Positions 45,543 through 53,793 of a DNA stretch of 64,000 nucleotides are shown one piece after another (position 1 is the stretch's first letter; every line of letters starts with the position of its first letter). A program made the translations under genes and the position numbers. The notes below the pieces were generated by a model, which was not told where the DNA came from, did no database searches, and saw only the letters and a list, made by a program, of their open reading frames with translations. The DNA is from Pelagomonas calceolata (taxonomy: Eukaryota > Sar > Pelagophyceae > Pelagomonadales > Pelagomonadaceae): assembly GCA_918797485.1 (NCBI GenBank), contig CAKKNE010000001.1:3286001-3350000 (forward strand), given 5' to 3'.

Positions 45543-46367
45543 TCATGCTCGTGCCGGCATCGCGACCTCGAACGTCGAGCCCGCTGCACAGCCAAACGGA
45601 ATTTGGACCTGCACCGTCACGCCGTTCGGCGCTTGGAGCTGCATCACTTGACCGGCAGAGCCGTCGGGCGGCACCTGGACGGTAAACGTTGACGCGGCCA
45701 CCGTTGCCACCGGCACAACAGGTGACGCGGCCATCGTCGCCACCGGCGCAACAGGTTCGTCGCGGGCGGGCGCCACTCGGACGGTAAACATTGACGGCGA
45801 ACTTGGCGTAGCCGTCGTGACAACGTTTAGACCCTGCGGTGCTATCTGCGACGCTTGCTGTGCGGGAGGGAAACACAACCGGAGCCATTCTGATGATGAT
45901 GGACCTGATGATGGACCTTGAGTCCCATTACAAGGTATTTTTATGAACTCGACGCGAGTCACGATCCCCCTTTGCCGCCATTCCGCGAAGGCTTTTTCAT
46001 ACAGTTGGCTTACCATAATGAAATATACAAAGAAATATGAGGCGAATGACGAGACGACGAATAGAAAGGCAACCAACCCAAAAAGTTCTATCCGCGTGAT
46101 GAATACCAGGAAAACACAAAGGATCGCGCAGCCTATAGAGCCAGGGATCAGCAAATGGGTTTTACCGACACCCTTCGCGACCTGGTCGTTGACGCCACGG
46201 ACGTAAGTCCGCGCCTCCTCCTGCGAAACGCCCGCGCTCAGGACGCGCGGGTCGTTTGCTATGGTGTTCACATCGTTCACATCGATGTGCGGCAAGGAGC
46301 ACAAAGGCGCCCCGTGGTCTAGGCACACAGTTAGGTGGTTCAGCGGTGGGTTGAGCAACCTTAACAT
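45543..46367 (-). CDS. Two-pass membrane protein with C-terminal beta-repeat region
   Basis: 274 residues from the first in-frame ATG (46367); the frame is open a further 20 codons upstream without an ATG. Two membrane helices (LLIPGSIGCAILCVFLVFIT and FGLVAFLFVVSSFASYFFVYFIMV) lie at ~90-145. The C-terminal half has Val/Pro-rich strands (MFTVRVAPARDEPVAPVATM, STFTVQVPPDGSAGQVMQL, GVTVQVQIPFGCAAGSTFEV), a repeated VQVP.G..AG..F.V.VP pattern seen in many algal and oomycete proteins of unknown function. It is flanked by two GAAGTAGCTCTAGA palindromes. Confidence 0.6.
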   Translation of the reverse strand: MLRLLNPPLNHLTVCLDHGAPLCSLPHIDVNDVNTIANDPRVLSAGVSQEEARTYVRGVNDQVAKGVGKTHLLIPGSIGCAILCVFLVFITRIELFGLVAFLFVVSSFASYFFVYFIMVSQLYEKAFAEWRQRGIVTRVEFIKIPCNGTQGPSSGPSSSEWLRLCFPPAQQASQIAPQGLNVVTTATPSSPSMFTVRVAPARDEPVAPVATMAASPVVPVATVAASTFTVQVPPDGSAGQVMQLQAPNGVTVQVQIPFGCAAGSTFEVAMPARA

Positions 46368-46484
46368 GAGTTTCACGGATGGGCAGCGTGGATCCGCTGT
46401 CTGCTTTGCTTCAGTATGTATTCCCAAACGCAGCGCGGCGTTGAAGCTCCTTCTTGAAAGCTGTCACGGCGGCGGCGGCGGACT

Positions 46485-46526
46485 TACTGAAGTAGCTCTA
46501 GAGCTACTTCCTAGAGCTACTTCAGT
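46485..46526. repeat. GAAGTAGCTCTAGAGC palindromic element, double copy
   Basis: CTGAAGTAGCTCTAGAGCTA, CTTCCTAGAGCTACTTCAG: a palindrome whose right arm is duplicated. Upstream of the gene at 45543-46367; partner of 45419-45449. Confidence 0.8.
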
Positions 46527-46819
46527 CACGTTCAAGTTCAGGAGAGAAATGTTGCGTCGGCTGTGAGACCACCCTCACCCGCGACGCCCGCGACGATAGG
46601 CGCCACCCGCATCATCCAGGCTTTTTATTGGGCAGCGTGCCCTTCGTGCTTCATCAGTGCGCTATGCGTACCGCGCATCCGAGAATCTGATGGGTACCAG
46701 CGCTAAACACACTAGATTTTTCACCTGCGGCACCAGTGCTCGCAATAACAGCCATACAAGCTCTATTCGTGGACCAGAGCGCTCGCAAGCTGGCGCCTGT
46801 GCCCAAAGCACTCGCAGCC

Positions 46820-48664
46820 ATGACCGCTTTGGCCACCCTCCTCTTGGTAGCACAGTACGGCTGCTGGTCGCATGTCCAGAGCCTCCGCACCGCGAGGCGA
46901 TCCTTCGTGATCAAAGATGACCGCTTCCATAAGGAAGGTGACCCAATCAACATCAAGTCGGGCAGCGTGCACTACTCGCGGGTGCCACGTGCGTATTGGC
47001 GCGACAGGTTGGAACGCGCGAAAGCTTTGGGCTTGAACGCGATCACGACCTACGTGCCCTGGAACTTCCACGAGGATGTCGAGGGACGCTTCGACTTTTC
47101 GGAGGATAGGGACGTCTACGCCTTCGCGGACGAAGCACGCAAATTAAATCTGTTGCTCATCCTGAGGATCGGGCCCTACATGTGCGGCGAGTGGGACTTC
47201 GGCGGCTTCCCGGCGTGGCTCCTGACCAAGGCCAATATGACGCTGCGGACACACAACAAGCCTTATCTGGACGCGGTCGACAAATTCTGGGATCATCTAT
47301 TGCCGCGATTCAAGCGACGGCTGTACAGTAATGGAGGACCGATCGTGATGGTGCAGCTCGAGAACGAGTTCGGCGACTACGGCGACTGTTCTGCGAACGA
47401 GAATGACGCCGCCTACATGAAACATCTCTACAGTAAGGCGACGCAGCACCTGGGTACGTCTGTTATCTATACGACGGTGTCGCCGGCGCGGAACTTGCAC
47501 AAGGCGTCGCCCTGGCGCCACGATGCAAGAGTCCTCGCGACGATCGACGGGCCCTTATCTTCTTCATACGATGCGGACTTTGCGCTCCAGAAAGCGTTCA
47601 ACGCTAAAGGTAATTCGCCAAAAATGTGGACCGAGCTCTGGACGGGCTGGTACACGCACTGGGGCGATTCGAAAGCGGCGAACCGCACGGCCAAGGACTA
47701 CGGGGATGGTGTGAAAGCGATGGCGTCGGATAGCAACGCGTCCTTCTCGCTGTATATGGCCCACGGCGGCACGTCGTTTGGTTTTTGGGCGGGCGCGAAC
47801 ATCTTGGAGGGTAGATATGTGGCCGACGTGACGTCGTACGACTACTCGGCGCCGATCTCCGAGGACGGCACGCACCAGGTCGGGGCCGACGGTGCGGATG
47901 GCTTTGCGGCGGTCCGAAACGCTCTTCATGGTACGTCGGAGGAGCCGCCGCCACCGGTCTTCCGGGCGTACGGCGCCGTCGTCTTCGAAGACGAGGCGGA
48001 CCTGTTGGCGCAGGATGCGACCTGCGCCAGTACGGGCTGGCGGACCCAGGAGCAACTCGGCCAGGCCCACGGTTTTATTAACTACGCCCTGACGGGTCCC
48101 TTCCCGGACCGCCTCGCCTTCTCGCCGTCCACTCTGAGGGACCGAGTGCAGGTCCTCGCGGACGGCGTCCTCGTCGGCAGCGCCTACCGCGGCGACGCTA
48201 AGAACGTTAGCATCGCGCTGCCGTCGTCGATGACGCGCCTGGACCTGCTCGTGGAGAATTGTGGTAGAGTGAACTACGGCCGGGAATTGGTCGACGACCG
48301 CAAGGGCTTGCTGGAGCCGCCCCTTGATGGCACGCCCTCCGTGAGTTGCCTGCCCCTTGCTGATTTATCGGCGATCGAGTGGCATTCTATACAACCAGGA
48401 AGAAGCCCCGCGGCGCCGCGCTTCTACCGGGGCCATTTGCAGGTAGATGCTGCGCACGATACCTACCTGGATACGCGCGGCCTCTCCAAAGGTTTTATAT
48501 GGGTCAACGGGCAAAATTTAGGCCGGTTCTGGGAGACGCGCGGCCCGCAGCATACTTTATACGTGCCGGCGCCTTACTTGAGACGCGGCGCGAACGAAGT
48601 GATTATCCTAGACCTCGACGGGCGCACTGGACTAGAAAGTGTTGCGCGGCCCCGATGGAACTAA
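46820..48664 (+). CDS. Beta-galactosidase, GH35 family
   Basis: Hydrolyses terminal beta-galactose from glycans or polysaccharides, probably in the secretory pathway or outside the cell. 614 residues from the ATG at 46820; MTALATLLLVAQYGCWSHVQ is a signal peptide or anchor. The TIM barrel begins HYSRVPRAYWRDRLERAKAL and NAITTYVPWNFHE. The catalytic acid is Glu183 in MVQLENEFG, and the nucleophile is Glu272 in KMWTELWTGW. C-terminal beta domains end with SKGFIWVNGQNLGRFWE, the GH35 jelly-roll signature. Full length for the family. Confidence 0.95.
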   Translation: MTALATLLLVAQYGCWSHVQSLRTARRSFVIKDDRFHKEGDPINIKSGSVHYSRVPRAYWRDRLERAKALGLNAITTYVPWNFHEDVEGRFDFSEDRDVYAFADEARKLNLLLILRIGPYMCGEWDFGGFPAWLLTKANMTLRTHNKPYLDAVDKFWDHLLPRFKRRLYSNGGPIVMVQLENEFGDYGDCSANENDAAYMKHLYSKATQHLGTSVIYTTVSPARNLHKASPWRHDARVLATIDGPLSSSYDADFALQKAFNAKGNSPKMWTELWTGWYTHWGDSKAANRTAKDYGDGVKAMASDSNASFSLYMAHGGTSFGFWAGANILEGRYVADVTSYDYSAPISEDGTHQVGADGADGFAAVRNALHGTSEEPPPPVFRAYGAVVFEDEADLLAQDATCASTGWRTQEQLGQAHGFINYALTGPFPDRLAFSPSTLRDRVQVLADGVLVGSAYRGDAKNVSIALPSSMTRLDLLVENCGRVNYGRELVDDRKGLLEPPLDGTPSVSCLPLADLSAIEWHSIQPGRSPAAPRFYRGHLQVDAAHDTYLDTRGLSKGFIWVNGQNLGRFWETRGPQHTLYVPAPYLRRGANEVIILDLDGRTGLESVARPRWN

Positions 48665-48691
48665 TGTGTTATGTATACTACTTGGAGGGAA

Positions 48692-49636
48692 TCAGCGCTC
48701 GTCCATGCCCAGATACGCCTCGATGAAGCGCGAGGAGTTGCCCCCGTAGCCGTCCGTCGGCGTGTCGTCGTCGTCGCGCTGTAGGTGGACGACCGGCGGC
48801 CACACGACGAAGGTCCGGAGCGACCGTTCGGAGGCCATCCTAGCCAGCGTGAGGTCGAACTTGGGCTCGAGCACCGCCTTGTAGAGACCGTCGCCGGACA
48901 CTGCGGTATGTAACAACCGCGCCACGCGCGACGTGTAGCGCAGCACAACCGCAAAAGCGCAGCGCGGGTCGACGGCCGTCGCGAGGACCGCCGTGTCCCC
49001 ACCCAACGACTGGACGACGCGCCTCCTCACGGCCTTCGCTACTTCGGCAGGATCGGACCCCTTGCTCACCTTCGGTAGGGATACTACCTTCGGGTCGTTG
49101 ACGTGCTTCGCGCCTCGCAACTGGTCCCGCTGCCTCGAGAGTAACGTACCACACCCCACATCTCTCGACCTTCTCGCCAGAAAGTGCTCCTTGCCCACCT
49201 TATCATTATCTAGGCCACCTCCGAGTTGAAAGGCCGCGCTCGACAGCTTCTCGAAGGGCGGCGTCCACCAGCCGCACTCGCCGCAGTGGCCCGCGTAGAG
49301 CGCGTCCCAGCCGCCCGCTCTACCCGACTCGAGGTACGTGAGCGCCTCGTCGAGCACCGAGGCCCCGCCCGGCGTCACGACGGCCCGTTGCGACGTTAGT
49401 AACACAACAGGCTCCGCCGGCGCCTTTAATGAATAGCGAGCGATGCCCTCGACCAACCTTCGGTACGCGAGCAACTCCGCCCCGTACCTCCCGTCCTTGG
49501 TCAGTCCGTACGACGCCGTGTAGAGTTTGTCCGTCATGTTCCCCTGCTGTGGAAAACCCGTTTTGTGGGGCCTCTTGGCCACAGGCACAGGGGGTTTCGA
49601 GGCGGCTATTGCGCTTGGACGGAAGTATGTTGTCAT
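48692..49636 (-). CDS. Glycosyltransferase-like protein, uncertain
   Basis: 314 residues, or 281 from the later ATG at 49537 (MTDKLYTASYGL). VVLLTSQRAVVTPGGASVLDEALTYLES then GGWDALYAGHCGECGWWTPP resembles the aspartate/HCG portion of GT25-like glycosyltransferases, and FVVWPPVVHLQRDDDD near the end would fit such an enzyme. The N-terminal donor-binding region of a full GT25 seems short, so the gene may be truncated or have a missed 5' exon. The upstream dispersed repeat (49634-49705) overlaps the first codons. Confidence 0.45.
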   Translation of the reverse strand: MTTYFRPSAIAASKPPVPVAKRPHKTGFPQQGNMTDKLYTASYGLTKDGRYGAELLAYRRLVEGIARYSLKAPAEPVVLLTSQRAVVTPGGASVLDEALTYLESGRAGGWDALYAGHCGECGWWTPPFEKLSSAAFQLGGGLDNDKVGKEHFLARRSRDVGCGTLLSRQRDQLRGAKHVNDPKVVSLPKVSKGSDPAEVAKAVRRRVVQSLGGDTAVLATAVDPRCAFAVVLRYTSRVARLLHTAVSGDGLYKAVLEPKFDLTLARMASERSLRTFVVWPPVVHLQRDDDDTPTDGYGGNSSRFIEAYLGMDER

Positions 49637-49712
49637 GAAACGCGGCCCCTTTGAATCGGCGTCGCGCGGCGTCTCGCGCCGCGGCCCCGGGTCCGCCCAC
49701 TAGTCCGAGAGA
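49634..49712 (-). repeat. Dispersed 3'-flank repeat, diverged copy
   Basis: CATGAAACGCGGCCCC, GAATCGGCGTCGCGCGGCG, GTCCGCCCACTAGTCCGAGA: matches the 38.3-kb copy along its length. It lies ~180 nt beyond the stop of the sialic-acid-synthase gene. Confidence 0.75.
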
Positions 49713-49740
49713 ACGTACCGGCTACCGGGCTCACTCCTCT

Positions 49741-49801
49741 ACGCCATCGACGCGACCCCCGCGACTGCATCCGACCCCCCTACGCCATCGACGCGACCCC
49801 C
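49741..49801 (-). repeat. Two introner cores in tandem, intergenic
   Basis: CTACGCCATCGACGCGACCCC occurs twice, 44 nt apart, with CGCGACTGCATCCGACCC between. Confidence 0.65.
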
Positions 49802-49883
49802 CGAGCCCGCCTCCAAACAAACCTCGGCGGGACAGTTGTTACCACAGGGGGATAGGGGATAACAGGGGGAGAATGGGGAGAAC

Positions 49884-50810
49884 CTAGACGGCGGTCTTCT
49901 TGGCGAGGTCCTGGTTGTAGCAGCCCCACTTGAGCTTGGCGCGCTGCGCCGCTTCCAAGGGCAGGATGTCCGTCTTCTTGTACGACATGCACTGCCACGC
50001 GGCCTTGAGGTCGCGGCATAGCTTGCTGAGACCGGCCGGTTCTAACGAGGCCGCATGGTCGGTGCCCTTCCAGGTCCGGTCCTTGGTGAAGTGGCGCTCG
50101 TTCCACGTGGCGCCCAACGCGTACGCGGCGATGTCCACGGAGATCCCGAGGTGGTGGCCCGAGAACCCGAAGCCGCGGACCCGTCCCGCGAAGCGCTCCC
50201 GCAGCAGCTTCAATTCCAGCATGCATACGTCCTGGAAGGGCACGGGGTAGCCGCTGGTGCAGTTGTAGAGGATGACGCGTTCCTTCGCGTTGCCCTTCCC
50301 TTGCTCCCAGAAGCTCACGATCTTCTCCACTTCGTCCTTCGTCGTCATGCCCGTCGAGATGTGGACCATGCCGCTGTACTCGTCTCTGAGCACTTTCTGC
50401 ATCTCCCAGTGCTGGTTCGACGGCGAGCCGACTTTGATCAACGGCGGGTTTAAGGAAGCGATTTCTTTCGCCGACGTCGTGTCCCAGACCGAACAGGAGT
50501 ACAGCAACCCGATCTCCTCGCAGTGCTTCTGGAGGAGTCTATGTTGCTCGACGTCCAGTTCCAAGAACTCGCGGTGCTGGCCGTACGTGTCGCCGTAGGA
50601 ATTGTGGGGGTTCGGGTGCTGCGCGTTGTACTGCTCCTCCGTCAGCAGCTCCTTGGGGCAGCGCTTCTGGAACTTGCCGACGGTCGCGCCCGCGTTCTTC
50701 GCGAGCGTGAGGAGCTCCTTGGCGATCTCGAACTGGCCCATGTGGTTGCAGCCGATCTCGGCGATGACGTGCGGTTCTTCGTAGCCGTCGTCGGCTTGGA
50801 AGGCGGCCAT
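49884..50810 (-). CDS. Sialic acid synthase family enzyme (NeuB/NANS-like)
   Basis: Condenses phosphoenolpyruvate with a 6-carbon sugar (ManNAc, mannose or their phosphates) to a nine-carbon ulosonic acid such as Neu5Ac or Kdn. 308 residues from ATG 50810 (MAAFQADDGYEE). TIM-barrel markers: HVIAEIGCNHMGQFEIAKEL, TVGKFQKRCP, LLYSCSVWDTTSAKE, LIKVGSPSNQHW, ISTGMTT, ILYNCTSGYPVP, GFSGHHLGISVDIAAYALGA, WNERHFTKDRTWKGTDHAASLEP. The C-terminal antifreeze-like (SAF) domain of bacterial NeuB and human NANS is missing, so this is a barrel-only form. The open frame upstream to 51113 has no leader features. Confidence 0.88.
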   Translation of the reverse strand: MAAFQADDGYEEPHVIAEIGCNHMGQFEIAKELLTLAKNAGATVGKFQKRCPKELLTEEQYNAQHPNPHNSYGDTYGQHREFLELDVEQHRLLQKHCEEIGLLYSCSVWDTTSAKEIASLNPPLIKVGSPSNQHWEMQKVLRDEYSGMVHISTGMTTKDEVEKIVSFWEQGKGNAKERVILYNCTSGYPVPFQDVCMLELKLLRERFAGRVRGFGFSGHHLGISVDIAAYALGATWNERHFTKDRTWKGTDHAASLEPAGLSKLCRDLKAAWQCMSYKKTDILPLEAAQRAKLKWGCYNQDLAKKTAV

Positions 50811-51496
50811 GGTCGTACCTGCGCGGCGGCGGGTCGCGCGGCGCGCGTCGTTGCAACGCGTTTTGCAGGCAGTGTGTGAGCGGCGCGTTGCGGCTGCGTC
50901 GTGCGCTTGCGACGAGGCCGCGTATGCATGCGTGCGCTCTCGCAACGCAGCAAAAGCGCACAGCACTATGGGAAATATTTGTGACTGCAGCGTTTCGTTG
51001 CAGTGCAGCGGCCACGTGCGAACAGGGTGCAAACAAGAGTCGAGACAACAATCTGACGCTGCCTGCTTGCTTGTATCGTCTGCAGGGACTGGTTTATCGA
51101 GAGGCATTGTCATCCCAAATAATTCACGCTAGGTAACATACTAGAAAGAATCAACGAGTCGCGGAGCGCCTCGTACTCATCGGAACTGCCCTCGATCCGA
51201 TCGCAAGGCCATGTTATGGCTCTCGAACGGGCCCAGGTGACTTGTCACGGGTTTCCCAGACCAAATCCGTCGCGCTGCCGCTTTAGGCCTGGCGCATAGT
51301 CCCTGACCGAGGGAGACGCGGCTTTTGACCGTCCTGAGCCCGGCGCGGTCGCCGGGCCCGCGGAAAAGGCGCCTCAGAGGCGAGTCTGAAGCTCTTCCTC
51401 ACCAGAGGCTCTAGGGAGACGCGCGAGCGCGCGCGGGAGGCCGCGGGGCCACGACAGACGCCGTTGACGCCCCCGCCGCGAGCCACGACAAGCAAG
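50811..51496. other. Divergent intergenic region
   Basis: About 690 nt between the sialic-acid-synthase-family gene and the HIR gene. Both strands carry short frames without recognisable content. No palindromic element or introner core is seen. Confidence 0.4.
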
Positions 51497-52515
51497 ATGC
51501 CCTGCTGCATCGAGTGCATCCAGACGGCTGAGGTCGGCATCGTCGAACGCTGCGGGAAGTACTACAGACAAGCGGGACCAGGCGCGAACTGCGTCTGCTA
51601 CCCCGTCGACGAGATTGTGGGTGTCGTGAACATGAGAGTACAGCAATTAGATGTGGAGATCGAGACGAAGACGCTCGACAACGTTTTTGTGATGGTCGTG
51701 GTCAGCATCCAGTACTCGCCCATCCAGGAGCGATTGTGGGAGGCCTTCTACTCGCTAGAAAGCCACAAGCTGCAGATCCGAGCTTATATTGAGGACGTCG
51801 TGCGAGCCGTGCTGCCGACGCAGTCGCTCGACGACGCGTTCGAGTCGAAGGAGGCCATCGCGCTGTCCATTAAAAGAAGGTTGGACGCGACGATGCACAC
51901 GTACGGGTATCTCATCCTCAATTCGCTGGTCACGGACAGTGAGGAAATCAAAATTTTACGACGCGTCCTGATTCCTGAATCGCCGCGTCGACCTCCACGC
52001 CATCGACGCGACGCCTGCTCGACGGCGTGGCGCTGCAAGTTCCTCACCGCTCGACGGAGCCAGCACGGCCGGGCCATTGCCGAGAAATGACTTATCAGCG
52101 GATAGTGAAGAATTACGGGGTGCACCCGATACATTGGGTGATTTCCACACAGGTCACGGACATGACGCCCGACTACCGCGTGCGCAATGCCATGAACGAG
52201 ATCAACGCGTCCAAAAGATTGAAGGAGGCCGCGGCCGAGAAGGCCGAGGGCGACAAGGTGTTGAGCGTCAAGTCCGCCGAGGCCGAGGCCGAGTCGAAGT
52301 ACCTCGCGGGCGTCGGCGTCGCGCGCCAGCGCAAAGCTATCGTGGACGGCCTCAAGAACTCGATCAGCGACTTCACGTCGAACGAGCAGATCAAGGGCGC
52401 CTCGTCGAAGGACGTCGTCGACTTGCTGCTCATCACGCAGTATTTTGACATGCTCAACAGCATCGGCACGCGGCCGGACACGTTGACTGTCTTCATTGAT
52501 GAGGACGGTGAGTAA
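51497..52515 (+). CDS. HIR/prohibitin (SPFH) family protein
   Basis: 264 residues after splicing (51497..51928, 52153..52515). Plant hypersensitive-induced-reaction proteins and their algal relatives scaffold plasma-membrane microdomains. MPCCIECIQTAEVGIVERCGKYYRQAGPGANCVCYP is the HIR-type N-terminus with acylation-prone Cys residues; the SPFH core (VVSIQYSP, ESHKLQIRAYIEDVVRAVLPT) and coiled coil (INASKRLKEAAAEKAEGDKVL, SKYLAGVGVARQRKAIVDGL) follow. Splicing gives YGYLILNSL-VTDMTPD, as expected. The stop codon lies in a GTGAGTAAG donor-like sequence. Confidence 0.93.
51929..52152 (+). mobile_element. Introner with perfect 8-bp target duplication (224 nt intron)
   Basis: Left: GTCACGGA then CAGTGAGGAAATCAAAA. 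Right: GGTGATTTCCACACAG then GTCACGGA. The inverted termini CAGTGAGGAAATC and GATTTCCACACAG pair with two mismatches. The GT of the upstream duplication is the donor and the element's terminal AG the acceptor; phase 0. The interior carries the inverted core CACGCCATCGACGCGACG. Confidence 0.95.
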
Positions 52516-52557
52516 GGAGGAATGACATAGTGCTTAAGACAAAAGGGAAGGACCTAC

Positions 52558-53358
52558 TCAAGGCGCCTCGTCGCTCCCGTCGCCCGGCACGCCTTCGTCG
52601 GGTAAAGAAGCGCCCTCAGGGGCCCCCTTCCTGAGCAACACGTCGGGCACGCCGCTCTCGTCGCGCATGACCAGGATGTCCTCGTCAAGGTACGTCACGA
52701 AGAGCTTCCGGCTGTAGCGCAGGTTCGCCGGGATGTCCTGCTCCCGCCCAAACGCCTTGAGGGACGCGTAGGTCTCTTTGAGCCTAATACCGGTCTCGGC
52801 CTCGAGCGACGTCTGCACCTCGAAGTCCTGGGCGCCGAGGCCGGCCAAAGAGACACTGGTGGACGCCGTGACGCGCGGCTGGTCGCGCGTGATGGCGATT
52901 TCGAGGGAACCGACGTCGGCCAACGCATCAGGTAACATGCGCGCCGCCGTGAGCCCCGCGACGCCGGGCGTGAAGCCGCCGGCGTACAAAGCGAGCGCGA
53001 GCGGCCGCGTCGGCGAGGGTAGCGGCCCCGGTGCGTAGCCCTGGTAGGCGACGTCCCAGACGCCGTTTAAGAGAGCGGACGTGGCCGGCTCGGCCGTCGG
53101 GTTCTTGCTCTCCATCTTGACGAGGAGCTCGCTCACTTCATCTCTGAGGTCCGACGACACGCTGTCGCCGACGGCGGCGCCGACTACGGAGAGGAGCTCG
53201 TCCTTGACGTCGACGTCCTCGATTACGGCTTCGACGACGTCTACCACCGCGTCCTCGACGGTGGCCTTCGACAGCGCGACGGCACGCGGCGCCGCAGCTT
53301 TGGGCGCAAAGGCTGAGACCGCGGCAGGAGCTAGGGCGATGAGGGTGAAAGTCCGCAT
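52558..53358 (-). CDS. Plastid lipid-associated protein (PAP/fibrillin)
   Basis: 266 residues. MRTFTLIALAPAAVSA|FAPKAAAPRAVALSK is a textbook heterokont plastid signal: signal peptide, then Phe-Ala-Pro. After a helical spacer, LVKMESKNPTAEPATSALLNGVWDVAYQG is the fibrillin N-terminal motif, and LRYSRKLFVTYLDEDILVMRDESGVPDVLLRK the C-terminal one. Fibrillins are lipocalin-like proteins that bind lipids at thylakoids and plastoglobules. The stop is followed by GTAGGT. Confidence 0.9.
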   Translation of the reverse strand: MRTFTLIALAPAAVSAFAPKAAAPRAVALSKATVEDAVVDVVEAVIEDVDVKDELLSVVGAAVGDSVSSDLRDEVSELLVKMESKNPTAEPATSALLNGVWDVAYQGYAPGPLPSPTRPLALALYAGGFTPGVAGLTAARMLPDALADVGSLEIAITRDQPRVTASTSVSLAGLGAQDFEVQTSLEAETGIRLKETYASLKAFGREQDIPANLRYSRKLFVTYLDEDILVMRDESGVPDVLLRKGAPEGASLPDEGVPGDGSDEAP

Positions 53359-53793
53359 ACTTGTGCAGTCGTGTCTTTAGAAGTGTTACGTCTGTTTCGT
53401 TGCGTTAGATGAGTGGTCTATGGCGTGTAACACAGCCGAAACCGGGGCTTTGCGGACAGGTCAGACAAGCCGACCCCCTATTCAGTACCCTACCACCAGG
53501 TATAAGGTACATACGATACCTTACCTCGCGGCCGACCGTGCAAACACTTTGTCCAGCGCCCGCTGGAGCTTGCACTGAGTTGTTAGGAAATTTAGGAGCT
53601 CCTTTAACCACTGTGACACGTGCCGACGAGTTCTAGAGTGCGCAACGACAGTGCAGCCTTGTGCAAGTGCAGCCAGTGCAGCCTTGCGCAAGGACCATGC
53701 GGCGGCACCAATGCTCCAAAGCGCTGCTCGCCGCAAACCACCAGCGTCCGCGAAAAAAAAAAAAACAAGCGGGACATCTTGCGACGCACCGCG
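53359..53793. other. Divergent intergenic region fibrillin / CCB4
   Basis: About 430 nt. A tandem of GCAGCCTTGTGCAAGTGCAG / GCAGCCTTGCGCAAGG (53655-53690) and an A13 run (53754-53765) are present. No gene seen. Confidence 0.45.

Noticed and set aside
48692-50810. A sialic-acid gene cluster
   Set aside because: Only one strong family enzyme is present; neighbours are divergent or weakly assigned and eukaryotic gene order gives little support.
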